Shown piece by piece: positions 50,601-61,046 of a stretch of 64,000 nt of DNA; within the stretch, counting starts at the first letter, position 1, and each line of letters begins with the position of its first letter. The notes beneath the pieces were generated by a model that did no database searches, was not told the origin of the DNA, and saw only the letters and a program-made list of their open reading frames with translations. Source of the stretch: Mansonella perstans (lineage: Eukaryota > Nematoda > Chromadorea > Rhabditida > Onchocercidae); assembly GCA_037074765.1 (NCBI GenBank), contig JBAMDO010000153.1, forward strand, positions 1 through 64,000, written 5' to 3'. The translations under genes were made by a program, and so were the position numbers.

Positions 50601-52684
50601 GGCATGTGTTGTAAAAATTGTTGAAACATTCGTCTTCCATATCCTGAAATATTTAACTGCTAATTTTAATATAATATTTTTCAAAGTGTTACCTTCAAAT
50701 AATCTGTTCAAATCATTGATTATTATGAAATTTTATAATATGACACTCTTAACTGCAGAAAATTTCTTCTTAATAGTGTATATATATATTTGTTGCAAAT
50801 TACTTTAAAATAAATGAACTGAATCAATTTCTTAATTAATTGGAAATGACTAAATGGAAATATCTTAAAATGAAATGAGAATTACTGAGTAAGCAATGAG
50901 AAATTTACGTTTTTATAAAATAATGGCAATTATTACTTGGACAAAATAAGACCAATACCAGCTTGCCATTCATGAAAATGAGCTACGCAAAGTGGTTGAT
51001 AGTCTTCAATTGCATATAAATACTATAATAAAATTTCGTAGAAATTTTGTAAAATCTTTCTTATTAAATTTCAAAATTTCCTTTGTGATTTAATTAAAGT
51101 TAAAATGATAATTATCTAACTTATTTTTGCATAAATTTTTTGATCATTCAAAAAAGGATGAAAAATTTAACCTTTTGAATGAATATTGCAACCATAAAAC
51201 CCAATATGACAGCATCATTCGATTCAGTATCATGATATGGTATGCCAATTTTACACGAATCCCATAGCTGAAAATTTTATGATAATTAGCTGATAAGAGA
51301 CAAATTTGATTTATACGTAATCAAGCAAAAAAGAAAAGGATAATGAAAAATATTTTGATAATTAAAAATTTTTTCCTTACATTAACAATTTCCTTATCAG
51401 TTGATTGATTAAAAATGTTTGTCAAATGAACGATAATTGATAATGGAAATGTAAACAAATTAGTTGCTCTGACAAAGTATTGTATGAGACATACAAGCAG
51501 AAAAAATTTTTGTAATAAATTCTATTAATTATTTTTAAATTATTGTTAATTAAAACCTCTTGTTTCCATTGATCAAGTTTCCAAGCAGCCGAAATTATGT
51601 CAAACAATACCACTTTGGGATAGCCATCAATTAGCCATCTGCCATATGTAGCCTTAAAGGAAATCATTTTGCAAAATTTATTGATATAATTAATTATGCA
51701 AACTGAAAAGATATAATTAATTATGCAAACTGAAAAACTGAAAAGAAGATCAGTATGAATACGCTAACAAAATAAAAATGATACCTTAAAGCCGAGTTCT
51801 TTTAATTGATCCAAGGCATATTTTAGGGGTGATGTATCAGGCTGTAAAATTTCAACCTGAAATTTCATAGTTTTTTCATAAATTTTTTTAAGGCATAAAT
51901 TCATAAATAAATTAGTTATACAGTTGCAGTGTAAAATTAGCTAATGTTGATAGACGTACTTCTAATTTCACTCGTTCTTCCTTGTATGGACCCAGCATGC
52001 AGTATTGATCACCTAATTCTTCAGTTGTCACCGGTGCTTTTGTTCGCAATACCGTATATATTCCACCAACTGTAAAATTAACTATTACAAAATAGTTCCA
52101 ATTTAATTAAACAAAATACATTTTTCGTGTGAATTATTCATTTCCAGATAAAAGATGTGGAACAGATGAAAGATTTGGAAATCTGAATTAATTAGTGATT
52201 AACCTTTATTAGTTACTTCCCAAGAACATTCAAAAACGAAGCGACCTTCTCGACGTGCTTGTTCACCATGATCCATTGCAACAGCTGTAGCATTTTCTAA
52301 GGTCTTAAAAATAGAAAAAGGAAAAATTATAAAGAGAAAATATAAAAAGGGAAAATTATAAAGGGAAAACAGAAAAAGGGAAAATTTACTTCTATTTTTA
52401 CCGTTTATGAATTAGAAAAAAACTTTACTGACTAAACATCTCATAGTGTGTCATTTGATTACTCTAATTATGAAATGAAAATTCGAATGTTAGCTTGAAA
52501 CAAAATTCCAAAAAATTATCTTTATTACTTTTTCACTTATCTATCATCCTCTGTTACTAATTTATTTTAAAAGAAAACAAATTTTTTGAACTCATCAAAT
52601 TTATCTCACCGTAAGTTCCCTGACAATTTTGGCATGCGTAAGTCTACGTGATATGCGTCTCTGTAGCATTGTTGATTCCGACAT
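44643..52684 (-). CDS. gsy-1: Glycogen synthase, 18 coding exons, 696 residues
   Basis: Glycogen [starch] synthase of the GT3 family transfers glucose from UDP-glucose onto glycogen in the cytosol. Exons: 52610-52684, 52204-52303, 51960-52069, 51785-51856, 51557-51652, 51172-51267, 50937-51022, 50541-50643, 49489-49586, 48827-48991, 48394-48514, 46645-46823, 46065-46143, 45771-45884, 45555-45681, 45272-45446, 45094-45178, 44643-44852. All 17 junctions keep phase and the total is 2091 bases. Landmarks: KVGGIYTV near residue 58, HFHEW at 198-202, [11 protein letters not shown] from 223, and the catalytic-loop E534-PWGYTPA-E542 matching the family EX7E motif. The glucose-6-phosphate switch arginines are at 603-615 in [13 protein letters not shown], identical in spacing to animal enzymes. 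The tail has Ser/Thr at 660, 664, 668, 672 and 676, the GSK-3 ladder. The N-terminal QRRIS puts a basophilic kinase site near Ser12. Length fits the animal family. The symbol follows the nematode orthologue name. Confidence 0.97.
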
Positions 52685-52685
52685 C

Positions 52686-52700
52686 CTGAGAGAAAAAACA
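52686..52700 (-). promoter_or_regulatory. Splice acceptor one base before the glycogen synthase start
   Basis: On the minus strand TTGTTTTTTCTCTCAG is followed by G and then the start ATG. An acceptor this close to a start codon is typical of SL trans-splicing in nematodes. A cis-spliced 5' untranslated exon is the alternative. It fixes the start choice: the ATG at 52684 is the first codon after the acceptor. Confidence 0.8.
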
Positions 52701-53144
52701 AATTTAAGAAAAAAAAATGTAACCGCTATTTCGGTACAATACGTAGCATTTGACTTATTTCTGATCTTTTTCTACTTGTCAGTGTGTTCCATCCTTACGT
52801 ATTGTAAAAAATTCTTCCACGATATTTCACTTCCATCACCACTCATTCTTTTGTCTTTAATTAATTAATCAATGATATCATTAAAAGCAATGATTTCATT
52901 CAACTTTCACTGCAGATTTCAGCAAATAACACCATCAACTTATAAAAGTATTGAATTAATTTCTTTAACAACTATTGTTATTCATCTTTTTGCTCATTTA
53001 TCAATTTATTCTATTTGCTAAAATATTTTAGGTAAATATTAATGAAAAGAAAAAAAGTTAAGCAGAATGATTTTCTCGCCACTTTTTTTTTAACTTTTCG
53101 TTAATAAGCAAATTTTTTTTTTTAACATTTCTTTTTTCTTTCTA

Positions 53145-53360
53145 TTAATCAATCACATTTCTTCTTGCAATCACTAATTTATTCCTATCATTTCGCTCTT
53201 TCTCCTCGAACTCTTGAAACAGTTTGAAATTTGTAAAATAAAATAAAATTAGAACAATTAAAAGCAATGATGACAATTGAGTAAATATATTAGGCAAACA
53301 AAACAGTTCACTAGGCAAAGAGAGGGAATGTGGCAATTTTAAGGCTAAAATTTGATTCAT
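53145..53360 (-). CDS. Candidate single-pass membrane microprotein
   Basis: A complete 71-codon frame starts ATG, contains a hydrophobic helix (SSLLLIVLILFYFTNF) and then a charged tail (EFEEKERNDRNKLVIARR). A helix followed by a polar tail is a sensible membrane topology, and the tail composition is unlike chance frames here. A CAAATTTTAG acceptor lies just after the ATG, so it could instead be the last exon of a longer gene. It ends 460 bases upstream of the glycogen synthase start on the same strand, and that start has a trans-splice-type acceptor, so a shared operon is possible. No family is recognised. Confidence 0.4.
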   Translation of the reverse strand: MNQILALKLPHSLSLPSELFCLPNIFTQLSSLLLIVLILFYFTNFKLFQEFEEKERNDRNKLVIARRNVID

Positions 53361-54514
53361 TTCATTTATTAAAATATGGTCTATTTCGTCGAGTGAAATT
53401 GTATAAATATATGAGCCTAATTAAATTTAATAACTAATAATTAGAATGGTAAAACTGAACAATAATAAACTCATTTAATTAAGTTAAAAGGTACAACATA
53501 CGTTGCAAAAAAAGTGTGGAAATTATTGATTTCGTATAAATACAACGATTTTTGCTTTTCCCAACGTGTAATAATAGCTCTCTTCTTCTTTCCTTTTTTT
53601 TTCTAGTAAGTAATTAGTGCTTAATTTAAAAAAATAAAGTAACAAATTTAAAAGATAATATTTTTATGAGCCAGATATTGTAAAGAACTTCTGGAGTTAA
53701 TAGAAGAGTGTAATTAGTATGAATTGGCAATATTCATTAATCATGTTGATCTGTGTAATTATCACATGTACTACTTACAACACCTGTTCCAGTAAACATC
53801 ATTCCGAAAGCTGTAGTAAAAACAAATACTGTCTGCCATAAAGTTTATAAGGCTTTTTTTTTAAACTAACCACAAATTTTCTTTTATTAAAAATACCTGA
53901 AATGCTATAAGAAATAGTACCAAAAAAGTTACCCTAAAAAGAATGGAAATTCATTGAGCGGTAAATTTGATTTTCCGAAGAATTTCCAAGTTATTATGAA
54001 GTTGTTTGTTGAATCGTAATTATTTTTTGCGCAAGGATTATCTTACAAAAAAGGAATACCTTACAAAAATGTTTATGTTAGAGAATGGAAGTGAAAATGA
54101 CTACCTTTATCTATTCTAATTAGAGTAAACTAATTTGATTATTATCAGTTGGTGAATTTCAATTTTAGCACAAATAATGATGAACAATATTACGAAAAGA
54201 TGTCGCTAAAAGTGAAATTTTCAAATTTGAAAATGAAACTGTCATATGAAAAGAGCGAAAAAAAAAATGCCGAACCATATCGCTCCTCAATTTTATTAAG
54301 TAAATGAAAAGTGTTTTCCTTTACAAAATGTATTTAATTCTCAAAAAAAAATTCAATCAATCTTTTATAAGCTTTAAATACAATAAAATTGAAACTTTTT
54401 TCTGAGTGTTCTTTTTCGAGTTAACTGTTGCATATTTTCGGAATTCTAGTATCTTAAATGATAATATGTAAATTACTGGTTATGAGATATGCTAAGTTGC
54501 TGATTAAATTTTCG

Positions 54515-54745
54515 TTAAAATTTAAAATTTTATTAATATGAGCAAAGTAAAATAAACTAATACATCTATTTTTTTGGCAACATTTTGTTGAAAGAATGAT
54601 GTAAGGCAGTGAATGATGAGCACTCAGTTGAAATTTTCAAATTTCATTGACATGATCAAAGTAAAATAAACTAGTACGCTTATTTTTGTCAGCATTTTGT
54701 TGAAAGAATGATGTAAAACAATAAATGATGAGTGCTCAGTTGGAA
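54515..54745. repeat. 114-base tandem duplication
   Basis: Copy 1 is 54515-54628 and copy 2 is 54629-54745, diverged at roughly one base in eight. The conserved core is CAAAGTAAAATAAACTA and later TTTTGTTGAAAGAATGATGT. Confidence 0.85.
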
Positions 54746-54860
54746 ATTAAACTTTAAGGTGTGGAGAAGTTGATTTTCCTTCTGTTTTCACTTTTCAAAC
54801 TTTTTTAAATTTACTCATTTCTGTACGTTACATATCTTGACTAAAAAAATCCTAAATGAA

Positions 54861-54950
54861 AATATAACTTACACCGATACTATCATTTCATTCGAGAAGA
54901 AAAAAATAAAATAATTACGATAAAAATATAACTTACACCGATACTATCAT
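54861..54950. repeat. 26-base direct repeat, period 64
   Basis: The sequence AATATAACTTACACCGATAC followed by TATCAT occurs at 54861 and exactly again at 54925. It contains AACTTAC, the complement of a GTAAGT splice donor, so a donor on the minus strand may have been duplicated. Confidence 0.85.
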
Positions 54951-56651
54951 AAAATTAAAACTGATAAAAATTTGAAAATTTCGAAAGAAATTCTAATTTC
55001 ATGGAACAATTTTTTGCCACAGATTGATTTATAAGAAAGCATCAGAATTCAGTGATGCAATTTAATTTCCTTAATATTGAAATTTCAGTTGCTATTAATT
55101 ATACTCTCTAAAAGCAACAAATGAACAATTAAAATATATAGTAACATAGCAAATATAGTAACAAAAATATTTGGCTCAAATTATTTCAATGACACTATCT
55201 ACCACTAATTAGTAATTCGGGTCAAATTTCAGTTATTTTAAATTAACAAAATCAAGAAAAAACTTGAATCAAACACAGTCTATATGATCGGCATGGCATC
55301 CTCATTGCATCTTATGAAATCAAACAGAAAATGATGAACTTATATTTATTCTTGTTTAGCGTACAGCTGTTATTTGTGATCAGCAAGTATGCCATTGCTA
55401 GGACGTGTTAAGCAAAGCCAGAAACACATTCTAACGATGATGATTTAACTTCAATTTAAACAGTGTTGTTTTAAATTTTAAAGTTTTTTTTTTTGAAAAA
55501 CTTTTCCCTGAACCTTTTGTTCGTTTTGCTTTTTTCTTTTTCGTTTTTGTTCTTTTTACCATCTGTTTCACAAAAAAAAAAAAAAAAGTTTACTTCACTG
55601 TAAACATGAAATTAAATTAGCTTATTTCTCGTGAATGTATGTTTCATATATACGACTCAATTAATTGATTGATTGATTGATTGATTTTCTTATTAATAAT
55701 CGCAACAAATAGATACTGCAGAATGTGTTGATACACCCATCGAAAGATGTTGAAAAGATAAGTAGACAGAGGAGATATGAAAGTGAACAAGTCAGGAAGA
55801 GATGGATTGCTTAAGTTTATCTATTGCTTTTGAAACGTGGATTGTTTTACGAAAGCATATATTTTTGATCCTAAAAGATTACGGAAGAATTTACGGTTAG
55901 AAAAAATTAATTTTAATTCTAATAAAAAAAAGTCCCACCAGCAGTTTGTGTAAAATATTTGTGAGGGTATGAACTGATAGCATTGATTGATAAATCCTTG
56001 ACAAAGACAATTCAATTTACCCCACAGATATATCCAAAAAAAAAAAGTTGATATTTAATTGTCCGATAATAAAATTGAGACGTGAATTAAACTTCTATGC
56101 GGAAGGAAAAAAAACTGTAATAAATAACTTGAAATTATATTTGTGATATTATAATGTGTATTATTTTGCTGAGGATTGCAAGATAACGTTTTGTTTATTA
56201 GAAATTTCCAGTAACATTTCCGATATCATTTCCAATATCCTGCATGTTTTGTTATCATTCATTTCACTGCTTAATCAACAAGAAATATCACAACGCCTAA
56301 TGCAATCATTTTTTTTCTTTTATTAGGAGGAATTTATCAAATTAATTGCGCTGAAACAATAATATAATGATAGGAAGGTGTAGTAATTTTTGATAATTTG
56401 AAGTAATATGTCAAATATATTCGACATACATTCACCAATTTACGAAATAATTTAAAATTTTAAATTCAAGTCCTGGCGCTATAATTGTTAAATGATTTCA
56501 TGGTAAAATTGGCGAAGAAATTTATTAAAATAAAGTAAGATTGTTTTGTTATAGTGATAATAAATTCCAGTTTTCGTGGAACTATAATCAGTCTTGTCAG
56601 GTATAATGACAAGCAGTCATCATTGCTTAATTAACATTTTTTAGCAAATTA

Positions 56652-57062
56652 ATGAATTCGAATTCAGATAATGATGAAAGGATAATTAATGTATTTGATT
56701 GCAAGTAATTGCACTGAAAGCGTGAACGTAAATTCTTCGTGACTATCAAGTAAAAGTTAGCACATTTACTTAATTAAAATTTAACAAACAGGATTTAAAA
56801 TAAACTCGAAATATTTATTTTTCAATTAGTAATTCACTTTAATTATGAAGCTGTTTTCGATTGATCATTGATCACATGGAAATAAAATGAACCGGAAAGA
56901 GAAACGACATGGATTGATGGTGAAAATTATAAATTTTGTCAGTTAAAACTTCCAATCCTTTATCAGCTGGTAAATAATATTCTTATGCATGTAATTTCTG
57001 AACATTTTAGAAATGAAATTCTTAAAATTCATTCTAAAAATGATTTTAGTATAAAAATATGA
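56652..57062 (+). CDS. Candidate two-exon small protein
   Basis: Exon 1 (56652-56704) follows a TTTTTTAG acceptor seven bases before its ATG and reads MNSNSDNDERIINVFDC, ending AA|GTAATT. Exon 2 (56900-57062) is a 54-codon frame with ETTWIDGENYKFCQLKLPIL and then LVNNILMHVISEHFRNEILK, stop TGA. The phases match (2 to 1), giving 71 residues. The weak point is the exon 2 acceptor, GGAAAG, with no pyrimidine tract. Composition looks like real protein. No signal peptide or known domain is seen. It may equally be the remains of an older gene. Confidence 0.38.
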
Positions 57063-57788
57063 GATGAATTTAAAAACAAAAAAAACAATAATCTTCTTAA
57101 CCAATAAGTAGTAACCAAATTAAATTTATGAAAAGATAACATAATTCAAAGGAAATTTTTTTAAACCTAAATTTGAAGTATTTTTAATTGTATAAAAGAA
57201 GAAAAAAATTGGAAACTTTTAATTTGCATAAATGTGAAAAAATATGATAAAATAAATTCGTTCATATTTTACATTATTTTCATTGTATCACCGAAATGTT
57301 TAGAATTTCTTTTGTGATTATCATTAGAGTTTCAAAATTTTGAAATAAATTTGAAATAAAACGATGACTGCTTGAATGATATTGTATTATGGCAAAATGT
57401 TGTCATTTGAAATGTTTAAACAATGTTTCAAGTTGATCCTTTAATTCTTCCTGCTTTTTTTTTTCTTTTTTTTTTTCATTAACTTCCATATTTTGCCATT
57501 TTTATTGAAGCCATTAGTTGTGTGAAAAATAACAAAACGATATGATCATAAAAGATTCACGGGAAAAAAAAATGTGATGTTCAGAAATGATTTATGGACA
57601 AAAATGAAATGATTTATCCTAATATTGATTCTGATTTTGATTGTTTATTGTTCATCACTGTAGTATCATGACGTTAAGCCATTCCAAGAGATATAATATA
57701 ACAAACGAAACTAAGAAATTTAACATAAATTAATTAGGATGGAACCCATTAATTAATTGCCTGAAAAAGACGGCATAAAACTTTACAG

Positions 57789-57986
57789 GCAATTTCATTT
57801 AAAATTGAAAACATTTTAAATGCAATATTGAATAATGTTGTAAAATTGGATATGCTATTGTTGGAAAAGAATTTTGCAATTAATAAAGAATGTTTGAAAG
57901 AAGATATTCGAAATTTAAATAATGAAGAATTCTGAAAACAGGAAATTGAAATTTCAAAGTTGGAATTGGAAAAGGCTTTTAAATAA
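57789..57986 (+). pseudogene. Coiled-coil-like frame with an in-frame TGA
   Basis: After CTTTACAG a 66-codon frame reads AISFKIENILNAILNNVVKL and DMLLLEKNFAINKECLKEDI, then NNEEF, TGA, KQEIEISKLELEKAFK and TAA. Hydrophobic residues recur in a heptad-like pattern with Lys/Glu between, on both sides of the TGA, so the frame looks continuous except for one stop at 57933-57935. This suggests a degenerate gene or an exon interrupted by a sequence error. The 107-codon minus-strand ORF over the same place (57749-58072) is probably its shadow. Confidence 0.35.
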
Positions 57987-59982
57987 ATCGAATTCATCGC
58001 ATTATTTTCGGCATTTACAAAAGTGTTTGGCATGTAGAAAATTGTGAAGCGGTCAGCTGTTTCATTCTCCAAATAAGTTTATTGAATAAATATTTTTTTA
58101 ATGCGCGATTTTTATCGCATGCTACTCACAATATCATGTTACTGTAATATTTCACCTTTAAATGAAATTGCAATGGATGGCTTGAAACTTAATGTTAAAA
58201 CTAAAATGGAAAATTATAAAATTTGAAAAAAAATCTCGTATGAAATTCCCAACAAAATTTTGCAAATTTGAATTTTTTCAAATTTAAAACTAAACTTGAA
58301 TTTTTCTTCATCATCCATTCAATATAATATGATTGTTGCTTGAAGGTTTGGAAAATTTTTGAAATTTTTCCATTTATTCAAAATTCTTAATTAGTGTTTT
58401 TCATGTGTTTACATTTATGAAATTTGAAAAATTGAATTAGAAATTTTTTTTTGATATATTTAAAAATAATGCTATAAAAATTAATATAAATTGTAATTTG
58501 ATTTTTTACTTCAAAAATTTTAAAACGTTAATTGCTGTTTTTTTTTTTTTTTTTTCTTTTTTTTCTTTTCGTTAATTGCTGTTTTTCTTTTCGAATCATT
58601 TGATTTTTCAATACAATTAATGATTCATATCAGGAGGAGATTCTAATGGATCATTTTGCTTTGTTATATTCATGAAAATCACATCACTTCATTTCCAAAA
58701 AAGCGTATTGTCCATTTTCGAAGCGTATCGTTCTTTTTTTCTTTTCCAGATTGATTGATTTTTGATCAGAACAAAAATTAAGAAAAATCTGCATGCTTCT
58801 CTGTTCAGGATAGAAATTGTATGAGTTATATACAAAGCCGTGGTAGTTTTTCTATCAATACGAAAATATACCCGTATCTGGTGTAGTCAGGCTAGTTATG
58901 GTAAATGGCACTGATAGTATACATTTGGAATCGAGAAAATTGCTATTGCGGGAATAATTTATTTCCCCCGATTAATAGAATTTCATTTCCGTTATAACTT
59001 TTTGCTTGTATGTCTATCAAAGTAGATTAATTTGAAAAATTTTGCAATGAAATTCAAGCAAGATTTATCAGATTATAGTCCTTGTTTTCCAAATAAGTTG
59101 AACATTGTATGGTGAAATATATAATGTATTCACTTCAATACTTTTATCATACATCCCAAATTGATTGATTGATTGGACCTTCGTTCAATTTAAATTGATT
59201 GATTAGATTTATGGATAAGAATAATATAAAAAATTTATGTCTTTCAGGTTTATTTTATTCAAACAGAATGATCGGTTACGTTTTATGGATGCGCTATAAG
59301 ATAACGTAATGATAATACAACGTTGACAGAACAATGTGGACGGTAGCCATGAACAAACTGAAGAAAGAGAAAATTAACAATTTGGATGTTTAATTTCTTT
59401 TTTTTTTTTTTTATTTTCTTTTGTATAATCGACTATCATTTACACCCCCATATCATATCAATTTATGGAAAAATAAGAGCTTATCAGAAGTTTGAAGAAG
59501 GAAAATATTTAATGAAGGAATCGATTTTATTAAATCCGTTTTATTAGCACTCTTCAACACTGTAATGCTGTAAGCTAAGTTTAGTATAAAGAGAACCATG
59601 GCCAAGTATAACTTGATTGCATGGGCATGTCTATAAAAACCAACCAGGTTTAGGCCAATTTTCAATTTCTACTTTCATTTGTTCGTTTTTTTTTCCAAAC
59701 ATTCGAGTGAAAGTTCCAGAGAAAGGAGGAGGAGGAGGAGGTGGGGGAGGAACGGTAATATTTTTATTACAGTGAGAGTAAGTCAATAGTGATTGGAAAT
59801 TGGGGTCAGAAGAGATTGGGTCAAAGAGGTGGACCCTATCGTCCTACTCGATCTCATCATACAAGTCCCACCCATTTTGTATTAAAAAAAAAGAAGAGTT
59901 TAGATCTTAGGTCATTTTTTTTTTTTTTAAATTTGGTACGTTGTGGTTATCAATACATCACCCTTGACCTCACTCTTCCATT

Positions 59983-60162
59983 GTTTCATACATGCCATTG
60001 GAAAAAAAAAATGTAACTAACTGCTTGTAACTCTCTGTAACTCTGTAACTCTCAAACAGAAAAATGTAACTTTGTAACTTTTTACAGAGTTACATTTTTA
60101 ACTCTAAAATGTAACTCTCATCTTTTTTCATCGTTTCATACATGCCATTGGAAAAAAAAATG
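59983..60162. repeat. Direct repeat with internal GTAACTCT array
   Basis: GTTTCATACATGCCATTGGA and its A-run occur at 59983 and 60133 (period 150), and each copy is followed by TAACTAACT. Between them GTAACTCT/TGTAACTT units are tandemly repeated with an inverted copy (AGAGTTACA), giving small hairpin potential at about 60060-60093. Confidence 0.8.
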
Positions 60163-60749
60163 ACCATCTAGTAACTAACTACTTTTCAAATATATTGTTG
60201 TCAATAACAATGGTATGTTTAAAAAAATGTTTCTGTGTAAATTACCTATGCCGCTTTCTAATTATATTTCTTAACTGACCATCAGTAATAGAGAGATGCC
60301 TTTGGTGGACAGATTGCCAGGTCATTTCAATTATCGATCAGACAAAAGTTCCTCATTAATATGATTGTTCAATATAGAATGATTTACACTAGTGTGCCAT
60401 ATAGGAATGAAGTAATCTAAGTTTTATCTCTGCTTATAGTTCAAATTGATCCATTATCGAGCTGTTTCATTGCTGTATCGACTTCTCTATAGTATTTATC
60501 TGAAATACTCTTTCTGAATTTAAGCAAAAATATTATAAGTAAGTGACCCGAGAGCTATCTGTCCAATTTATGGATGATAATTGTCAATCCAATTATCTCC
60601 AATTCCCTCCTAACCCTTAATATCACCAAATACATAACATTTAACTTCGATCTTACCGTAACCCGATGAAACATACATGCTGTAAGACCAGTGCTGCAAC
60701 TGTTTATAGCAATGCCACGAATATGTTGAAGGCGGCGAGCGTCACGCGT

Positions 60750-61046
60750 TGCGTCCGGAGATGACGGATGAGGGTGGGAGATAGGAATAGGGAAATAGGT
60801 ATGGGCTAGTGAGGAGGGGCGGTAGGGAAGGATGTGTATTACTCAGCCGAGCATTCCGCGGCACGATCCTGCAACGGCAAACGAATTTCCGGATGATACT
60901 GTCCGGAAAGCTCTCACCAAACGATTTCTAGCACATTCACACGGCTGTCATATTCCGGACCCGTAGGTTCTATACTTCATTGATTTTAAATTCCTTCTTC
61001 ATACTGCTATTGCATTTTCCGGAATCCTTACTGCTCCTGCCGGAAG
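60750..61046. promoter_or_regulatory. Cluster of CCGGAA-type motifs, possible promoter
   Basis: TCCGGA or CCGGAA occurs about six times in under 300 bases, on both strands (near 60755, 60890, 60903, 60955, 61018 and 61042), in the most GC-rich patch of the window. CCGGAA is the core of ETS-family binding sites. The patch lies about 1.8 kb upstream of the plus-strand gene at the right edge. A promoter role is inferred from composition and motif density only. Confidence 0.3.

Larger units (their letters stand above)
53361..56651. other. Upstream region with local duplications
   Basis: No firm gene is seen. It contains a 114-base tandem duplication (54515-54745), a 26-base repeat with period 64 (54861 and 54925) and an ATTGATTG repeat near 55660. 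A Cys-containing minus-strand frame at 55821-56015 (CLCQGFINQCYQFIPSQIFY) is open but lacks convincing splice sites. Confidence 0.4.

Noticed and set aside
57749..58072. 107-codon minus-strand ORF
   Set aside because: Its Asn/Phe/Ser-rich text is what the complement of a Lys/Glu/Leu coiled-coil frame would give; the plus-strand reading is more protein-like.
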